Source of the DNA: Streptococcus oralis
GTDB lineage: Bacteria > Bacillota > Bacilli > Lactobacillales > Streptococcaceae
Length of the DNA: 64,000 nucleotides
NCBI RefSeq assembly: GCF_019929345.1
Contig: NZ_JAHZPJ010000013.1
Span: 9,066 to 73,065, forward strand
Reading direction: 5' to 3'
In this document: positions 27,683-37,896 of the stretch, in pieces
How the letters are laid out: each line of letters begins with the position of its first letter
Numbering within the stretch: position 1 is the stretch's first letter
The notes under the pieces: model-generated
The model's database searches: none
The model's input: the letters and a program-made list of their open reading frames with translations, nothing else
What the model was told of the DNA's origin: nothing
Program-made: the position numbers and the translations under genes

Positions 27683-28129
27683 ATGAAACAATATTTAAAA
27701 GAGAAAATCTCCGATAATCAACTAGACTTAAAAACAGCTATCGTCCTCAATAAAGCCATACGAACTTTTAAACCATATGAAGCTAAGGCTGCTAAAGAAC
27801 ACGGACTAACACCCACTCAATTTTCAGTTTTGGAAACCCTCTATAGCAGGGAGGAACTGCGCATTCAGGATTTGATTGAAAAAATGCTAGCCACTTCTGG
27901 AAACATGACTGTTGTCATTCGAAATATGGTTCGAGATGGATGGATTTCTAGAACTTGCGACCCCAAAGATCGTCGCTCCTTTTTCCTGAAATTAACACCT
28001 GCAGGACGCAGAAAAATCGAAGATGTTCTTCCTGATTATATTGATTCTATCGTAGAAGCACTCAGCATCTTGGAAGATGGCGAAAAGGAAGACTTAATCC
28101 GGATTTTAAAAAAATTTAAAAATTTGTGA
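27683..28129 (+). CDS. MarR-family transcriptional regulator
   Basis: A 148-residue winged-helix regulator. The recognition helix area is LRIQDLIEKMLATSGNMTVVIRNM and the wing is DPKDRRSFFLKLTPAGR. There is no ribosome binding site and a -10 box TGATAAAAT ends 6 bases before the ATG, so the mRNA is probably leaderless. The following gene, an FMN reductase, is the likely target; an imperfect TGTT-GT-AACA palindrome lies in its promoter region. Confidence 0.9.
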   Translation: MKQYLKEKISDNQLDLKTAIVLNKAIRTFKPYEAKAAKEHGLTPTQFSVLETLYSREELRIQDLIEKMLATSGNMTVVIRNMVRDGWISRTCDPKDRRSFFLKLTPAGRRKIEDVLPDYIDSIVEALSILEDGEKEDLIRILKKFKNL

Positions 28130-28150
28130 GCACATTTATTGCTAATTAGT

Positions 28151-28180
28151 ATCATTTGTTGTAACATAAATGGTGACAAA
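28151..28180 (+). promoter_or_regulatory. Candidate MarR operator before the FMN reductase gene
   Basis: TTTGTTGTAACATAAATGGTGACAAA contains TGTTGTAACA (28157-28166) and the wider arms TTTGT and ACAAA. Such palindromes are typical MarR-family operators. The -10/-35 boxes are not clear. Confidence 0.35.
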
Positions 28181-28220
28181 AGAGTTCGCTCTTTAAATTT
28201 TAAACAAAAGGAGACACATC

Positions 28221-28769
28221 ATGTCTAAAAAAGTATTATTTATCGTCGGTTCACTACGCCAAGGTTCTTTCAACCACCAAATGGCCCTCGAAGCTGAAAA
28301 AGTACTTGCTGGAAAAGCGGAAGTTAGCTATCTTGATTACTCAGCTGTTCCTCTCTTCAGCCAAGATTTAGAAGTTCCAACTCATCCAGCTGTAGCTGCT
28401 GCTCGTGAAGCAGTCCTTGCTGCCGATGCTATCTGGATCTTCTCTCCAGTCTACAACTTCTCTATCCCTGGAACAGTGAAAAACTTGCTTGACTGGTTAT
28501 CTCGTGCCCTTGACTTGTCGGATACACGTGGCGCTTCTGCCCTTCAAGATAAATTTATCACCGTATCGTCTGTAGCCAATGCCGGTCACGATCAACTCTT
28601 TGCTATTTATAAAGACCTCTTGCCATTTATCCGTACACAAGTCGTTGGTGACTTTACAGCTGCTCGTGTTAATGACTCTGCTTGGGCAGACGGAAAATTG
28701 GTGTTAGAAGAAGCAACTGCTTCATCACTTGCAAAACAAGCTGACGACCTTCTTGCAGCCATCAATTAA
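28221..28769 (+). CDS. NADPH-dependent FMN reductase family protein
   Basis: A 182-residue flavodoxin-like protein. FMN phosphate loop VGSLRQGSFNHQMA is near the N terminus and the second flavin loop is FSPVYNFSIPGTVKNLLDWLSR. Family members reduce quinones, azo compounds or FMN. AAAGGAG precedes the ATG. It follows a MarR gene, a common pairing for electrophile or quinone responses. Confidence 0.9.
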   Translation: MSKKVLFIVGSLRQGSFNHQMALEAEKVLAGKAEVSYLDYSAVPLFSQDLEVPTHPAVAAAREAVLAADAIWIFSPVYNFSIPGTVKNLLDWLSRALDLSDTRGASALQDKFITVSSVANAGHDQLFAIYKDLLPFIRTQVVGDFTAARVNDSAWADGKLVLEEATASSLAKQADDLLAAIN

Positions 28770-28780
28770 ATGCATAATGA

Positions 28781-28824
28781 AAAACTCCTAGAAAGATGGA
28801 TGTTCCAATCGTTCTGGGAGTTTT
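28781..28824 (+). terminator. Terminator of the FMN reductase gene
   Basis: AAAACTCCTAGAA and TTCTGGGAGTTTT form the stem with one mismatch and an 18-base loop, ending in TTTT. Confidence 0.7.
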
Positions 28825-28892
28825 ACTGTATTTGGCTGTGAAGAAAAAGGCAAGCAATTTACTAATCGATTCTTTAGTCTGACTTATATTTT

Positions 28893-28938
28893 AAAAGTTG
28901 ACCAGATAAGTTCTCTGAAGCGTATCTGGTCAACTTTT
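28893..28938. terminator. Long perfect hairpin, terminator after pyrE
   Basis: AAAAGTTGACCAGATA (28893-28908) and TATCTGGTCAACTTTT (28923-28938) are a perfect 16-bp inverted repeat with a 14-base loop. It lies 8 bases after the pyrE stop and can act in both directions. Confidence 0.75.
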
Positions 28939-28946
28939 CCTATAAA

Positions 28947-29576
28947 TTATCCCTGCCAATTTTCTTGGTCTTCTTTAAAGCGTTTTAGGAGAGCGAGTCC
29001 TTCTGGTGTGATATATCCCTCTTCTTGGGCTAGGTGGATCAATTCACTGTAGTTAGACAGTGTCACCAATTTCACACCAGCTTCCGCAAAGTTCTTATCG
29101 GCTTTTGGCAATTGATAACTGAAAATCGCTACGACACCAAGCACATCGGCCCCTTCACGTTCAGCAGCTGCCACAGCTTCAAGAACAGACCCACCAGTTG
29201 AAATGAGGTCTTCAACAACAACCATCTTTTGCCCCTGAGCTACACGACCTTCGATTTGGTTACCAGCTCCGTGGTCTTTTGGTTTGCTGCGGATATAGGC
29301 AAAAGGCAAGTTCATCTTGTCAGCGATGATAGCTCCGTGTGGAATTCCTGCTGTCGCAGTTCCTGCAATCACTTCTACTTCTGGAAATTCTGCTTTAATA
29401 GCTTCCACAAAACCATTTTCAATCAAGGTCCGAGTTTCTGGATAGGCAAGCGTCACACGGTTATCAGTATAAATCGGCGATTTGATACCAGATGCCCAAG
29501 TGAAAGGCTCCTCTGGTTTGAGGTAAACGGCTTGGATTTTCAAGAGGTGGCTAGCGATATCTTTAGCAAGTGTCAT
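28947..29576 (-). CDS. pyrE: Orotate phosphoribosyltransferase
   Basis: A 209-residue enzyme making OMP from orotate and PRPP. The PRPP motif is [17 protein letters not shown]; upstream are [16 protein letters not shown] and [11 protein letters not shown] (catalytic loop). It follows pyrF after a 39-base gap and shares its PyrR-controlled promoter. Confidence 0.97.
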   Translation of the reverse strand: MTLAKDIASHLLKIQAVYLKPEEPFTWASGIKSPIYTDNRVTLAYPETRTLIENGFVEAIKAEFPEVEVIAGTATAGIPHGAIIADKMNLPFAYIRSKPKDHGAGNQIEGRVAQGQKMVVVEDLISTGGSVLEAVAAAEREGADVLGVVAIFSYQLPKADKNFAEAGVKLVTLSNYSELIHLAQEEGYITPEGLALLKRFKEDQENWQG

Positions 29577-29615
29577 AATATTCTCCTTTTGTTTTTATAA
29601 TCTATTTCTTTCATT

Positions 29616-30311
29616 TCAGTCTTGGTTCCATTCATCCTTGATGGCATGATAAGCTGCAACAGGATCCTCAGCTTGGGTAATGGGACGTCCCACTACGATA
29701 TAGTCACTACCGATTTGATAGGCGTCAGCAGGTGTCATGACACGTTTTTGGTCTCCAACCGCAGCTCCCGCCGGACGAATACCTGGTGTCAGACAGATAA
29801 AATCTGGATTGGTGGCCTGCTTGATGAGTTGCACTTCCTGAGCTGAGCAAACGACACCGTCCAAGCCCGCTTCAGCTGTCTTCTTGGCATAGTGAATCAC
29901 AGACTCTTGCAGAGTGGTTTGGATATTTTGAAAGTCTCTCATTTGTTCTTCAGAAGTTGAAGTCAATTGAGTGACAGCAATCAATTTTGCTTCTTTTCCA
30001 AGACCTTCACGCGCAGCCTTCATCATCTCCACACCACCAGCAGCATGAACATTGGTCATATCCACGCCAAGCTGAGACAAGACCTTCATGGCAGATTTAA
30101 CTGTATTTGGAATATCATGTAGCTTGAGATCCAGAAAGACACTATGCCCAAGTGACTTCAAATAACGGACAACTTCCGGTCCCTCCGCATAATAAAGCTC
30201 CATTCCCACTTTTAAATAAAGACTTTCTTCTGCTGGGAAAAGAGATAAAAATTCCTTGACCGCCTCAAAACTAGAAAAATCAAGAGCAATAACTGGACGA
30301 TGTTCACGCAT
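29616..30311 (-). CDS. pyrF: Orotidine 5'-phosphate decarboxylase
   Basis: A 231-residue TIM-barrel enzyme making UMP. The catalytic KxxD site is in [14 protein letters not shown], and other marks are [12 protein letters not shown] and [15 protein letters not shown]. First gene of the pyrFE operon, preceded by a PyrR attenuator. Confidence 0.97.
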   Translation of the reverse strand: MREHRPVIALDFSSFEAVKEFLSLFPAEESLYLKVGMELYYAEGPEVVRYLKSLGHSVFLDLKLHDIPNTVKSAMKVLSQLGVDMTNVHAAGGVEMMKAAREGLGKEAKLIAVTQLTSTSEEQMRDFQNIQTTLQESVIHYAKKTAEAGLDGVVCSAQEVQLIKQATNPDFICLTPGIRPAGAAVGDQKRVMTPADAYQIGSDYIVVGRPITQAEDPVAAYHAIKDEWNQD

Positions 30312-30365
30312 ACTTTTCTCCTTTTACCTTTACGAGCAAGAGAGTATGGTCAAAAACAAACCACG

Positions 30366-30453
30366 AAAAAAGGAACCTGCCAACAGCAAGGTTCCACGAA
30401 AAATGGGTAGTCTCCACCCTTTCACCGTCTAACCTTAGCTGCCTCTCTGGACT
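30366..30453 (-). promoter_or_regulatory. PyrR-binding transcription attenuator of pyrFE
   Basis: In minus-strand sense the leader contains AGTCCAGAGAGGC (30441-30453), the conserved PyrR-binding loop. A terminator follows: GGAACCT/AGGTTCC (30372-30395) with a T run at 30366-30371. GCTAAGGTT just after the PyrR loop can pair with AACCTTGC of the terminator's 5' arm, giving the antiterminator. With UMP or UTP, PyrR would favour the terminator. Confidence 0.88.
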
Positions 30454-30472
30454 GCTTTAAAGGTTTTTTTCT

Positions 30473-30501
30473 ATTCTATTATTTATAGTAGGACTTGTCA
30501 A
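30473..30501 (-). promoter_or_regulatory. Promoter of pyrFE
   Basis: On the minus strand TTGACA (30496-30501), 17 bases, TAGAAT (30473-30478). It starts only 15 bases after the divIB stop codon. Confidence 0.75.
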
Positions 30502-30515
30502 GCAAAAACTGAGCT

Positions 30516-31637
30516 TTATTGCTGTTGCTTCTTTTCTTCAGCTTCTTTTTCTTCCTGTTTTTTCTTCTCAGCTTCCAACGCCTCTTTTTTAGCTTTTTCC
30601 TCAGCTTCTTCCAAAAGTTTATCAGCCAGACTAGTGCTATAGATGCCAGCTTCCATATCGACCACACTCGGTTCCGTCAATTGTGGCTTGATTTTGCTGT
30701 AATAAGGCAATTTCTTGCTCAATTCTGACAAGGGAACCAAAATTTCATCTGTATCCAGCATGGTAATTTTTAAAAGATCTGCTGTTGCCTTGCTCGGCGC
30801 TAATTCGATTTTCTGGATTTGACTCTTGATATCCTCACTAATAGTAGACAATCCCGTTATCAGCTCTTTCACCTGCTGCTCATCGTTAAAGGTAACTGTC
30901 AGATAAGTCTCAGGCAAGTTTAAGCGATTTACAGGACTTGACTCTACTGTACCACTAGACAGAATAGGATAATGTCCTTCACCAGACACATAATAACCAA
31001 CAATATCAAATTCCTTAACCTCAATCGTAAAGTTAGTCGGAAATTGATAGTCAATCTTCGCAGACTCTATCCAATGGTTGGACTTGATTCGCTCAGCGTA
31101 TTTTTCCTTATCCAACAATAGAGCCAAGGTATAATCGCTATCTTGAATTCCAGAAGCCTGTTTGATGTCATCTGCTTGGGTGTTACTATTCCCCTTAACC
31201 TCGATATTTTTGATGGACGAAAGCGGAGTCAACAGATAGACTGAAAAAAGGAGGACCAGGACACTGGGTACCAAGATACTCACAGCTCGCCAAATATGAA
31301 CAGGCGCAATTTTAGTCTTAGCTGGTTTTTCTGGTTTTTCTTTTTTCTTCTTCTCTTTTTCCTCTTTGACTTTAGGATCCTCCTTTTGAGATTTTTCTTC
31401 TTTTTCGGATGGTTCCTTGCTTGGACTTGAGGCTTCCTCATCTGACTCACTCGATGATTTCTTGGATTCCTCCAATAGTTTCGAGTTGGCTTCCTTACGA
31501 GCTTGTTTTTCCTTTTCCTTTTCTTCAGCTAGGGCAGCTTCTTCCTCAGCCTTCTTCTTCAGGTATTCCTGGTTTCGTTTCTGCCATTCAGACAATTCTT
31601 GCTTCTGGTTTGATTCTTTTTTCTTATCCTTTGACAT
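30516..31637 (-). CDS. divIB: Cell division protein DivIB/FtsQ
   Basis: A 373-residue bitopic membrane protein. A long charged Lys/Glu/Ser-rich cytoplasmic tail (about 1-110) is followed by one membrane segment (about 115-137), the POTRA domain (starts IKNIEVKGNSNTQADDIKQAS) and a beta domain. The end (about 335-373) is a Glu/Lys coiled stretch. It helps recruit DivIC/FtsL to the septum. It follows murG, within the murD-murG-divIB cluster. Confidence 0.95.
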   Translation of the reverse strand: MSKDKKKESNQKQELSEWQKRNQEYLKKKAEEEAALAEEKEKEKQARKEANSKLLEESKKSSSESDEEASSPSKEPSEKEEKSQKEDPKVKEEKEKKKKEKPEKPAKTKIAPVHIWRAVSILVPSVLVLLFSVYLLTPLSSIKNIEVKGNSNTQADDIKQASGIQDSDYTLALLLDKEKYAERIKSNHWIESAKIDYQFPTNFTIEVKEFDIVGYYVSGEGHYPILSSGTVESSPVNRLNLPETYLTVTFNDEQQVKELITGLSTISEDIKSQIQKIELAPSKATADLLKITMLDTDEILVPLSELSKKLPYYSKIKPQLTEPSVVDMEAGIYSTSLADKLLEEAEEKAKKEALEAEKKKQEEKEAEEKKQQQ

Positions 31638-31646
31638 TGATATTCC

Positions 31647-32705
31647 TTATGCTAGGTCTTTTCTTAGTAGATCGTAAAAATCTGCAAGAGATTTCAATTC
31701 AGTTGAAGCCTTCATGCTAGCTTGGTATTGGTTCTTGTGACTAAGCAAGTGACTGAGTTTCGCCTCCAAGCTTTCCAAGGTCAAGTCACTTTCTTGAAGT
31801 TCTTCTGCATAGCCTTTCTTAACAAAGTAGGCTGCATTTTCAATCTGGTCTCCTCGACTTGCTTCACGCCCCAATGGTACGATGAGATGGAGTTTCGCCA
31901 TGGCTAAGAGCTCAAAAATCGTATTGGCACCGCCACGCGTCACCACCACATCTGCTATCTCCATCAAGGGTTGATAGAGGTCCGTCACATAGTCAACACG
32001 AAAGAGATTTTGACTCAACTCGTTCAGACTAGTATCTCCAGTGAGATTAATGATATTGTAGCGCTCTGTCAGTTCTTGCTTATGATCTGTCACTAATTGG
32101 TTAAAAACACGAGCTCCTGCAGAACCACCAACAAACAATACCGTTGGCAATTTAGGATCAAAGTGGGTTTGGATATCCACCAATTCATCTGGTTCAGGAG
32201 TGTTTTGATCTGAAACCTTTGTCACTGCTCCCACATGCTCGACTTTTGCGAGACCAGCAGCCTGCTCAAATGTCGAATACATCTTGGTCGCAAATTTATA
32301 GGCAATTTTATTGGCCAAGCCCATAGACAGGTCCGATTCGTGAATAAAGACAGGCACTCCTGACACTCGCGCTGCGATAACCGGCGGTACAGAGACAAAT
32401 CCCCCCTTTGAAAAAAGAGCCTGTGGACGCAGTCGTAACATGATAAAGAGCGATTGAACAATTCCCCAACCAACTTTGAAGACATCCAGCATATTTTGCC
32501 AAGAGAAATAGCGACGTAATTTCCCAGTCGCAATGGAGTGGAAGGTCACATTCAAGCCTGACTTGAGAATTTCTTGGTGTTCGATTCCGTGTTTATCACC
32601 AATATAGTGAACTTCCCAGCCGTCTTCGATGAACTTGGGCATTAACAAAAGGTTGAGGGTGACGTGTCCAACCGTCCCCCCACCTGTAAAGACAATTTTT
32701 TTCAT
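31647..32705 (-). CDS. murG: UDP-GlcNAc:lipid I GlcNAc transferase MurG
   Basis: A 352-residue GT-B glycosyltransferase on the inner face of the membrane, making lipid II. Motifs: [16 protein letters not shown] at the N terminus (the usual GGTGGH is GGTVGH here, as in streptococci), [12 protein letters not shown], and [15 protein letters not shown] for the UDP-GlcNAc site. One base after murD. Confidence 0.95.
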   Translation of the reverse strand: MKKIVFTGGGTVGHVTLNLLLMPKFIEDGWEVHYIGDKHGIEHQEILKSGLNVTFHSIATGKLRRYFSWQNMLDVFKVGWGIVQSLFIMLRLRPQALFSKGGFVSVPPVIAARVSGVPVFIHESDLSMGLANKIAYKFATKMYSTFEQAAGLAKVEHVGAVTKVSDQNTPEPDELVDIQTHFDPKLPTVLFVGGSAGARVFNQLVTDHKQELTERYNIINLTGDTSLNELSQNLFRVDYVTDLYQPLMEIADVVVTRGGANTIFELLAMAKLHLIVPLGREASRGDQIENAAYFVKKGYAEELQESDLTLESLEAKLSHLLSHKNQYQASMKASTELKSLADFYDLLRKDLA

Positions 32706-32706
32706 A

Positions 32707-34059
32707 TTATTCCTTTAACTCCGCTACTGTGTCGATAAAGAGGTCGCCACGTACTTCAAAGTTAGCATACATATCCCAGCTAGCATTGGCAGGACTGAGA
32801 AGAACCACATCTCCTTGAGTCGCTAGCTCATAAGCCTTGCGGGTCGCATCAGCAATATCTGTCGCATCTACATAAGCCACACCAGCCTTATCCGCTGCCC
32901 GTTTGACACGTTCTGCAGACTGACCGAGGATGACCATCTTCTTGAGCCCAGTAATATCTGGCACCAATTCGTCAAACTCATTGCCGCGGTCCAAACCACC
33001 TGCAATTAAGATAACCTTACTGTTGTCAAATCCTGACAAGGCTTTTTGAGTAGCCAAGATATTGGTTGATTTGCTATCGTTATAGAATTTGACACCCTTA
33101 ATTTCATCCACAAATTGGAGACGGTGTTTGACACCACCAAAGGTTGAAAGAGTTTCCTTGATGGTTTGGTTGTCTACACCACGAAGCTTGGCAACAGAAA
33201 TGGTCGCAAGGGCATTCTCCACATTGTGGCTACCTGGAACTCCGATTTCATCAGCTGCCATGACCACTTCGCCACGGAAATAGAGTTGACCATCTTCCAA
33301 ATAAGCTCCATCAACCTCTTCAAGTGTTGAAAATGGAACAACAGTGGCTTGTGTTTTAGTAGCCAATTCTTTTGCCAAGTCTTGGTTAAAGTTCAAAACA
33401 AGAAAATCATCTGCTGTCATCTTGTTCTGGATATTCCACTTGGCCGCTACATATTCCTCAAAAGAACCATGGTAGTCGATATGAGTTGGCATGAGGTTGG
33501 TAATGACTGCAATCTCAGGATGGAATTCTTGAACGCCCATCAGTTGGAAAGAAGAAAGTTCCATGACAAGCGTGTCCTTGGCTGTCGCAGTTTGAGCCAC
33601 TTGACTAGCAGGATAGCCGATGTTCCCTGACAATAGACCATGTTGTCCGGCAGCAGTTAAAACTTCCCCAATCATCGTCGTTGTGGTTGTTTTCCCATTT
33701 GAACCAGTGATGCCGATAATCGGTGCTTCTGAGATCAAGTAAGCCAACTCCACCTCGGTCAAAACCGGAATCCCCTTTGCCAAAGCCTTTTCAATCATAG
33801 GATTGCTGTAAGGAATCCCTGGATTTTTCACCATCAGAGCAAAATCTTCATCCAAGAGCTCCAAAGGATGGCCACCAGTAACAACCTTGATCCCCTCTTC
33901 TAGCAAACTTTGCGCAGCAGGATTTTCCTCGAAAGGCTTGCCGTCATTTACTGTCACAATGGCACCCAGCTTGTCCAACAAACGGGCTGCAGACTCACCA
34001 GACTTAGCCAAACCTAAAACAAGTACTTTCTTATTTTTAAATTGATCGATTACTTTCAT
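32707..34059 (-). CDS. murD: UDP-N-acetylmuramoylalanine-D-glutamate ligase
   Basis: A 450-residue Mur ligase. The ATP site is [16 protein letters not shown] (about residue 116), followed by [15 protein letters not shown] and the C-terminal ligase domain with [16 protein letters not shown] and [15 protein letters not shown]. Normal length. First gene of the cluster. Confidence 0.97.
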   Translation of the reverse strand: MKVIDQFKNKKVLVLGLAKSGESAARLLDKLGAIVTVNDGKPFEENPAAQSLLEEGIKVVTGGHPLELLDEDFALMVKNPGIPYSNPMIEKALAKGIPVLTEVELAYLISEAPIIGITGSNGKTTTTTMIGEVLTAAGQHGLLSGNIGYPASQVAQTATAKDTLVMELSSFQLMGVQEFHPEIAVITNLMPTHIDYHGSFEEYVAAKWNIQNKMTADDFLVLNFNQDLAKELATKTQATVVPFSTLEEVDGAYLEDGQLYFRGEVVMAADEIGVPGSHNVENALATISVAKLRGVDNQTIKETLSTFGGVKHRLQFVDEIKGVKFYNDSKSTNILATQKALSGFDNSKVILIAGGLDRGNEFDELVPDITGLKKMVILGQSAERVKRAADKAGVAYVDATDIADATRKAYELATQGDVVLLSPANASWDMYANFEVRGDLFIDTVAELKE

Positions 34060-34148
34060 GTCTCAAACTCCATTTCTACTCCTACTATTTTACCATTTTT
34101 ATGGAAATAATACTAAACGAAAATGCTCTAGTTCTCATTCTAGCATAG

Positions 34149-34173
34149 AAAAAGAGAGCCATAGCTCTCTTTC
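34149..34173 (-). terminator. Terminator after the DUF3165 gene
   Basis: In minus-strand sense AAAGAGAGC and GCTCTCTTT pair perfectly with a 4-base loop, followed by TT. It lies just downstream of the stop codon. Confidence 0.85.
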
Positions 34174-34176
34174 TAT

Positions 34177-34431
34177 TTATCTTCTTCTGCTCTTTTTTAC
34201 AGGCATGAGCGTAATGTCTCTCAAGCTAAAGTAGGCTAGGAAGAGCATAGCGATTGTGACAAAGAATTCTGTCGGTAATTGGAAGATTTGCAAGATGGAC
34301 AACATCAGCAAAATCAAGAGTGCAACAACTACAAAAACCAAGATAACGATGTTGACTGTTCCTTTGATACTTTGAGGTGTCGCAAAAACATAGAGTAGTA
34401 ATAAGAGTATCCCTATGATTAAATAGACCAT
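34177..34431 (-). CDS. DUF3165 family small membrane protein
   Basis: An 84-residue protein with about three hydrophobic segments and a basic tail (MPVKKSRRR). It matches the streptococcal DUF3165 family, of unknown function. It follows typA by 19 bases and shares its terminator. Confidence 0.8.
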   Translation of the reverse strand: MVYLIIGILLLLLYVFATPQSIKGTVNIVILVFVVVALLILLMLSILQIFQLPTEFFVTIAMLFLAYFSLRDITLMPVKKSRRR

Positions 34432-34450
34432 CTTTATCTCTTTCTAGCTC

Positions 34451-36292
34451 TTATTCAGCTGATTTTTTCTTTTTGTTGGCTTTCTCACGCTCTGCCTTGT
34501 TGAGGATTTGCTTACGCAAACGGATAGACTCAGGCGTTACTTCCATGTACTCATCGTCATTCAAGAACTCAAGAGACTCTTCAAGGGTCAAGATACGAGG
34601 TGTCTTGATAACCGCTGTTTGGTCCTTAGTAGCTGAACGAACGTTGGTCATTTGTTTGGCCTTAGTGATGTTAACTGTCAAGTCGTTTTCACGAGAGTTT
34701 TCACCGATGATCATTCCTTCATAAACCTCAGTACCTGGGTTAACAAAGATGGTTCCACGTTCTTCGATAGACATGATTGAGTAAGTTGTAGCCTTACCAG
34801 CATCGATAGAAACAAGGGCACCACGGTGACGTCCACCAATTTCACCTGGGATGAGTGGCAAGTATTGGTCAAAGGTATGGTTCATGATACCGTAACCACG
34901 AGTCATAGATAAGAACTCAGTTGAGTATCCGATCAAACCACGCGCTGGAACTAGGAAGACCAAACGAGTTTGACCATTACCAGTTGCAATCATATCCAAC
35001 ATTTCACCCTTACGTTCAGAAAGGCTTTGGATAACAGATCCTTGGTATTCTTCTGGAGTGTCGATTTGGACACGCTCAAATGGCTCACATTTGACACCGT
35101 CAATCTCTTTTACGATAACTTCTGGACGAGATACTTGAAGTTCATAACCCTCACGGCGCATGGTTTCGATCAGGATTGACAAGTGCAATTCTCCACGTCC
35201 TGAAACGGTCCATTTATCTGGTGAATCAGTTGGGTCAACACGAAGGGAAACGTCTGTTTGCAATTCTGCTTGCAAGCGTTCTTCTACCTTACGAGAAGTC
35301 ACCCATTTACCTTCTTTACCCGCAAATGGTGAGTTGTTGACCAAGAAAGTCATTTGAAGCGTTGGCTCATCGATGTGAAGGATTGGAAGAGGCTCAACTG
35401 CATCTGTCGGTGTAATCGTCTCACCAACAAAGATATCTTCCATACCGGAAACGGCAATCAAGTCACCTGCTTTAGCTTCTTGGATTTCACGACGTTCCAA
35501 ACCGAAGAATCCGAAGAGTTTTGTAACACGGAAGTTCTTCGTTGTACCATCTAGTTTAGAAAGGGTAACTTGGTCACCAACTTTCACACTACCACGGAAG
35601 ACACGACCGATACCGATACGACCAACGAAGTCATTGTAGTCCAAGAGTGAGACTTGGAACTGTAACGGTTCATCTGAGTTGTCCACTGGAGCAGGGATAT
35701 GATCGATAATGGTATCAAAGATTGGTGCCATTGTTTTTTCTTGATCAGCTGGATTGTCTGACAATGAAGAAGTTCCGTTGATAGCTGAAGCATACACCAC
35801 TGGGAAGTCAAGCTGGTCATCGTCTGCACCAAGTTCAATGAAGAGCTCCAATACTTCGTCTACTACTTCTGCTGGACGAGCAGATGGTTTGTCGATTTTG
35901 TTAACAACCACGATTGGGACAAGGTCTTGTTCCAAGGCTTTTTTCAATACGAAACGAGTTTGTGGCATGGTTCCTTCGTAGGCATCTACGACCAAGACAA
36001 CCCCGTCAACCATTTTCATGATACGCTCAACTTCTCCACCGAAGTCCGCGTGTCCAGGTGTGTCCATGATGTTGATACGAGTTCCATTGTAAGCAACGGC
36101 TGTATTTTTAGCAAGGATGGTAATTCCACGCTCTTTTTCGATATCGTTTGAGTCCATAGCGCGCTCTGCCAATTCAGTACGTGCATCAAGCGTTTCAGAT
36201 TGTTTCAATAATTCGTCAACGAGGGTTGTTTTACCGTGGTCAACGTGGGCGATAATCGCAATGTTACGGATATCTTCTCTTAATTTTGTCAT
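34451..36292 (-). CDS. typA: GTP-binding protein TypA/BipA
   Basis: A 613-residue translational GTPase. G1 is [12 protein letters not shown]3 [15 protein letters not shown]4 [10 protein letters not shown], followed by domain II and the BipA-specific C-terminal part ([24 protein letters not shown]). It binds the ribosome and supports 50S assembly and stress or cold adaptation. Normal length. Confidence 0.97.
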   Translation of the reverse strand: MTKLREDIRNIAIIAHVDHGKTTLVDELLKQSETLDARTELAERAMDSNDIEKERGITILAKNTAVAYNGTRINIMDTPGHADFGGEVERIMKMVDGVVLVVDAYEGTMPQTRFVLKKALEQDLVPIVVVNKIDKPSARPAEVVDEVLELFIELGADDDQLDFPVVYASAINGTSSLSDNPADQEKTMAPIFDTIIDHIPAPVDNSDEPLQFQVSLLDYNDFVGRIGIGRVFRGSVKVGDQVTLSKLDGTTKNFRVTKLFGFFGLERREIQEAKAGDLIAVSGMEDIFVGETITPTDAVEPLPILHIDEPTLQMTFLVNNSPFAGKEGKWVTSRKVEERLQAELQTDVSLRVDPTDSPDKWTVSGRGELHLSILIETMRREGYELQVSRPEVIVKEIDGVKCEPFERVQIDTPEEYQGSVIQSLSERKGEMLDMIATGNGQTRLVFLVPARGLIGYSTEFLSMTRGYGIMNHTFDQYLPLIPGEIGGRHRGALVSIDAGKATTYSIMSIEERGTIFVNPGTEVYEGMIIGENSRENDLTVNITKAKQMTNVRSATKDQTAVIKTPRILTLEESLEFLNDDEYMEVTPESIRLRKQILNKAEREKANKKKKSAE

Positions 36293-36332
36293 GATTTCCT
36301 CTAATATTTAAATTTTTATTTCTAACTGAACA

Positions 36333-36341
36333 ATTATACCA
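36333..36341 (-). promoter_or_regulatory. Extended -10 promoter of typA
   Basis: On the minus strand TGGTATAAT (core 36333-36338), about 40 bases before the typA start; -35 weak. Confidence 0.55.
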
Positions 36342-36450
36342 CAGTCTCATTCAAAAATCACAGTTCAGCTAAGTGTAAATGTTTTCACTCTGCTTTTCTA
36401 GTCAAGGCAACTCTTTTCAAAGTCAGAGACTTATGATAAGATAAGCTGGT

Positions 36451-37176
36451 ATGCGTTTAGATAGATTATTAGCCCAAGAAAAGGTCAGTCGCAAGGCTAT
36501 GAAACAGGCTTTATTAAAAAAAGAAATCCTAGTAGATGATTGTCCAGCTCGCTCACTCGCTCAAAATGTCGACACTGGGTTGCAGAAACTAGTCTTTCAA
36601 GGACGACAAATCCAAGGCTACGAGCACAACTACCTCATGCTTCATAAGCCAAACGGAGTCGTTACAGCTAGCAAGGATAAGAAACTTCCAACCGTCATGG
36701 ACCTCCTTCCACCTGACAGCCAGTCTGACCAGCTCTATGCTGTCGGCAGATTAGACCGCGATACCACGGGACTGCTCCTTTTGACAGACAATGGACCGCT
36801 TGGTTTTCAACTCCTTCATCCCCAGTACCATGTTGATAAATCCTATCAAGTGGAAGTCAACGGACCGCTCACGTCAGACCATATCCAGCAGTTTAAAGAC
36901 GGGATTGTCTTTTTAGACGGGACCACTTGTAAACCAGCAAAGCTAGAGATTCTAGCCGCTAGCCCAACAGAGAGCCGGGCCTCCATCACTATCTCTGAGG
37001 GCAAATTTCATCAAGTCAAGAAGATGTTTCTATCAGTTGGTGTCAAGGTGACTGCTCTAAAACGCGTCCAATTCGGTGACTTTACATTAGACCCAGAACT
37101 AGCAGAAGGGCAATATCGTCCCTTGAATCCAGAGGAATTGGAAATCATTAAAAACTATTTAGAGAAAAGTGGATAA
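36451..37176 (+). CDS. rsuA: 16S rRNA pseudouridine(516) synthase RsuA-type
   Basis: A 241-residue pseudouridine synthase. The N-terminal S4 RNA-binding domain (MRLDRLLAQEKVSRKAMKQAL) is followed by the catalytic core with the Asp in VGRLDRDTTGLLLLTDNG. A -10 box TGATAAGAT ends 8 bases before the ATG, with no ribosome binding site, so the mRNA is likely leaderless. It ends at a bidirectional terminator. Confidence 0.92.
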   Translation: MRLDRLLAQEKVSRKAMKQALLKKEILVDDCPARSLAQNVDTGLQKLVFQGRQIQGYEHNYLMLHKPNGVVTASKDKKLPTVMDLLPPDSQSDQLYAVGRLDRDTTGLLLLTDNGPLGFQLLHPQYHVDKSYQVEVNGPLTSDHIQQFKDGIVFLDGTTCKPAKLEILAASPTESRASITISEGKFHQVKKMFLSVGVKVTALKRVQFGDFTLDPELAEGQYRPLNPEELEIIKNYLEKSG

Positions 37177-37177
37177 A

Positions 37178-37209
37178 AGAAAAAAGCTTTATGTTTAAAG
37201 CTTTTTTCA
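37178..37209. terminator. Bidirectional terminator between convergent genes
   Basis: AAAAAAGCTTT and AAAGCTTTTTT pair perfectly around a 7-base loop. Confidence 0.85.
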
Positions 37210-37216
37210 ATCTTCT

Positions 37217-37444
37217 TTAATTCATGTGTAAGAAAATTCCAATAATCCAGTTAAGAGCAGAAAGAACAATACCTACAATAGATACAATTCTCTCTGTTTT
37301 AAAGTCTAAGCCAGATTCTTTTTGAAGTTCATTAGCAAACAATACACCAGTGATACCTAAACCAATACCTCCCAACGGAAATAACAAACTAAGAATGATA
37401 GATAGGATACCCACTAAAAGCGGGTTTTTCTTCTTTTCTTGCAT
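37217..37444 (-). CDS. Small membrane protein, DUF4190-like
   Basis: A 75-residue protein with two predicted membrane helices (about 10-33 and 50-70) separated by a charged loop NELQKESGLDFKTER. The GGIGLGITG turn resembles DUF4190 proteins. Function unknown. It stands alone, convergent with rsuA. Confidence 0.7.
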   Translation of the reverse strand: MQEKKKNPLLVGILSIILSLLFPLGGIGLGITGVLFANELQKESGLDFKTERIVSIVGIVLSALNWIIGIFLHMN

Positions 37445-37515
37445 TTTCTAAAAATTCCTTAAAATGATTATTAACTTAGTATATGAGACCGACTTTATCA
37501 ACTTTTTCCTTGACC

Positions 37516-37896
37516 TTAGCTCGTCTTGACCTTCCCGTTCCAAGAATCCAACCCATAAGAAAGGATATAAATCTCAGAGAAACCTTGTTTTTTCAAATAA
37601 AGTGCTGCATTGGTCACTCGTTGTCCACGTTGATTTTCGTAGAGAAGGACAGGTTTATCCTTGCGAAGGGCTGCAAGGCTTGACTTCAACTGATTTGAAG
37701 GAATATTGCGAGCTCCGAGGATATGTTTTCTGTGAAATTCTGCTGGTTCACGGACATCAATCAATTGCCCTTTCCGAATCAAGGCTTCAAAGTCCGTATT
37801 GTCCACAATCTTAGCCGCACGACGAATACGAAGGTAGTTATACCCCATCCATGCCACCATTGCCAGTACGATTCCCCAAACAATCCAAATTGTCAT
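37516..37896 (-). CDS. Rhodanese-like protein lacking the catalytic cysteine
   Basis: A 126-residue protein with an N-terminal membrane anchor (about 3-22) and one rhodanese domain (LIDVREPAEFHRKHILGARNIP). The active-site loop reads VLLYENQRGQR; the position of the sulfur-accepting Cys is Glu or Asn, so transferase activity is not expected. Its start overlaps the yqgQ stop by 4 bases. Confidence 0.88.
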   Translation of the reverse strand: MTIWIVWGIVLAMVAWMGYNYLRIRRAAKIVDNTDFEALIRKGQLIDVREPAEFHRKHILGARNIPSNQLKSSLAALRKDKPVLLYENQRGQRVTNAALYLKKQGFSEIYILSYGLDSWNGKVKTS

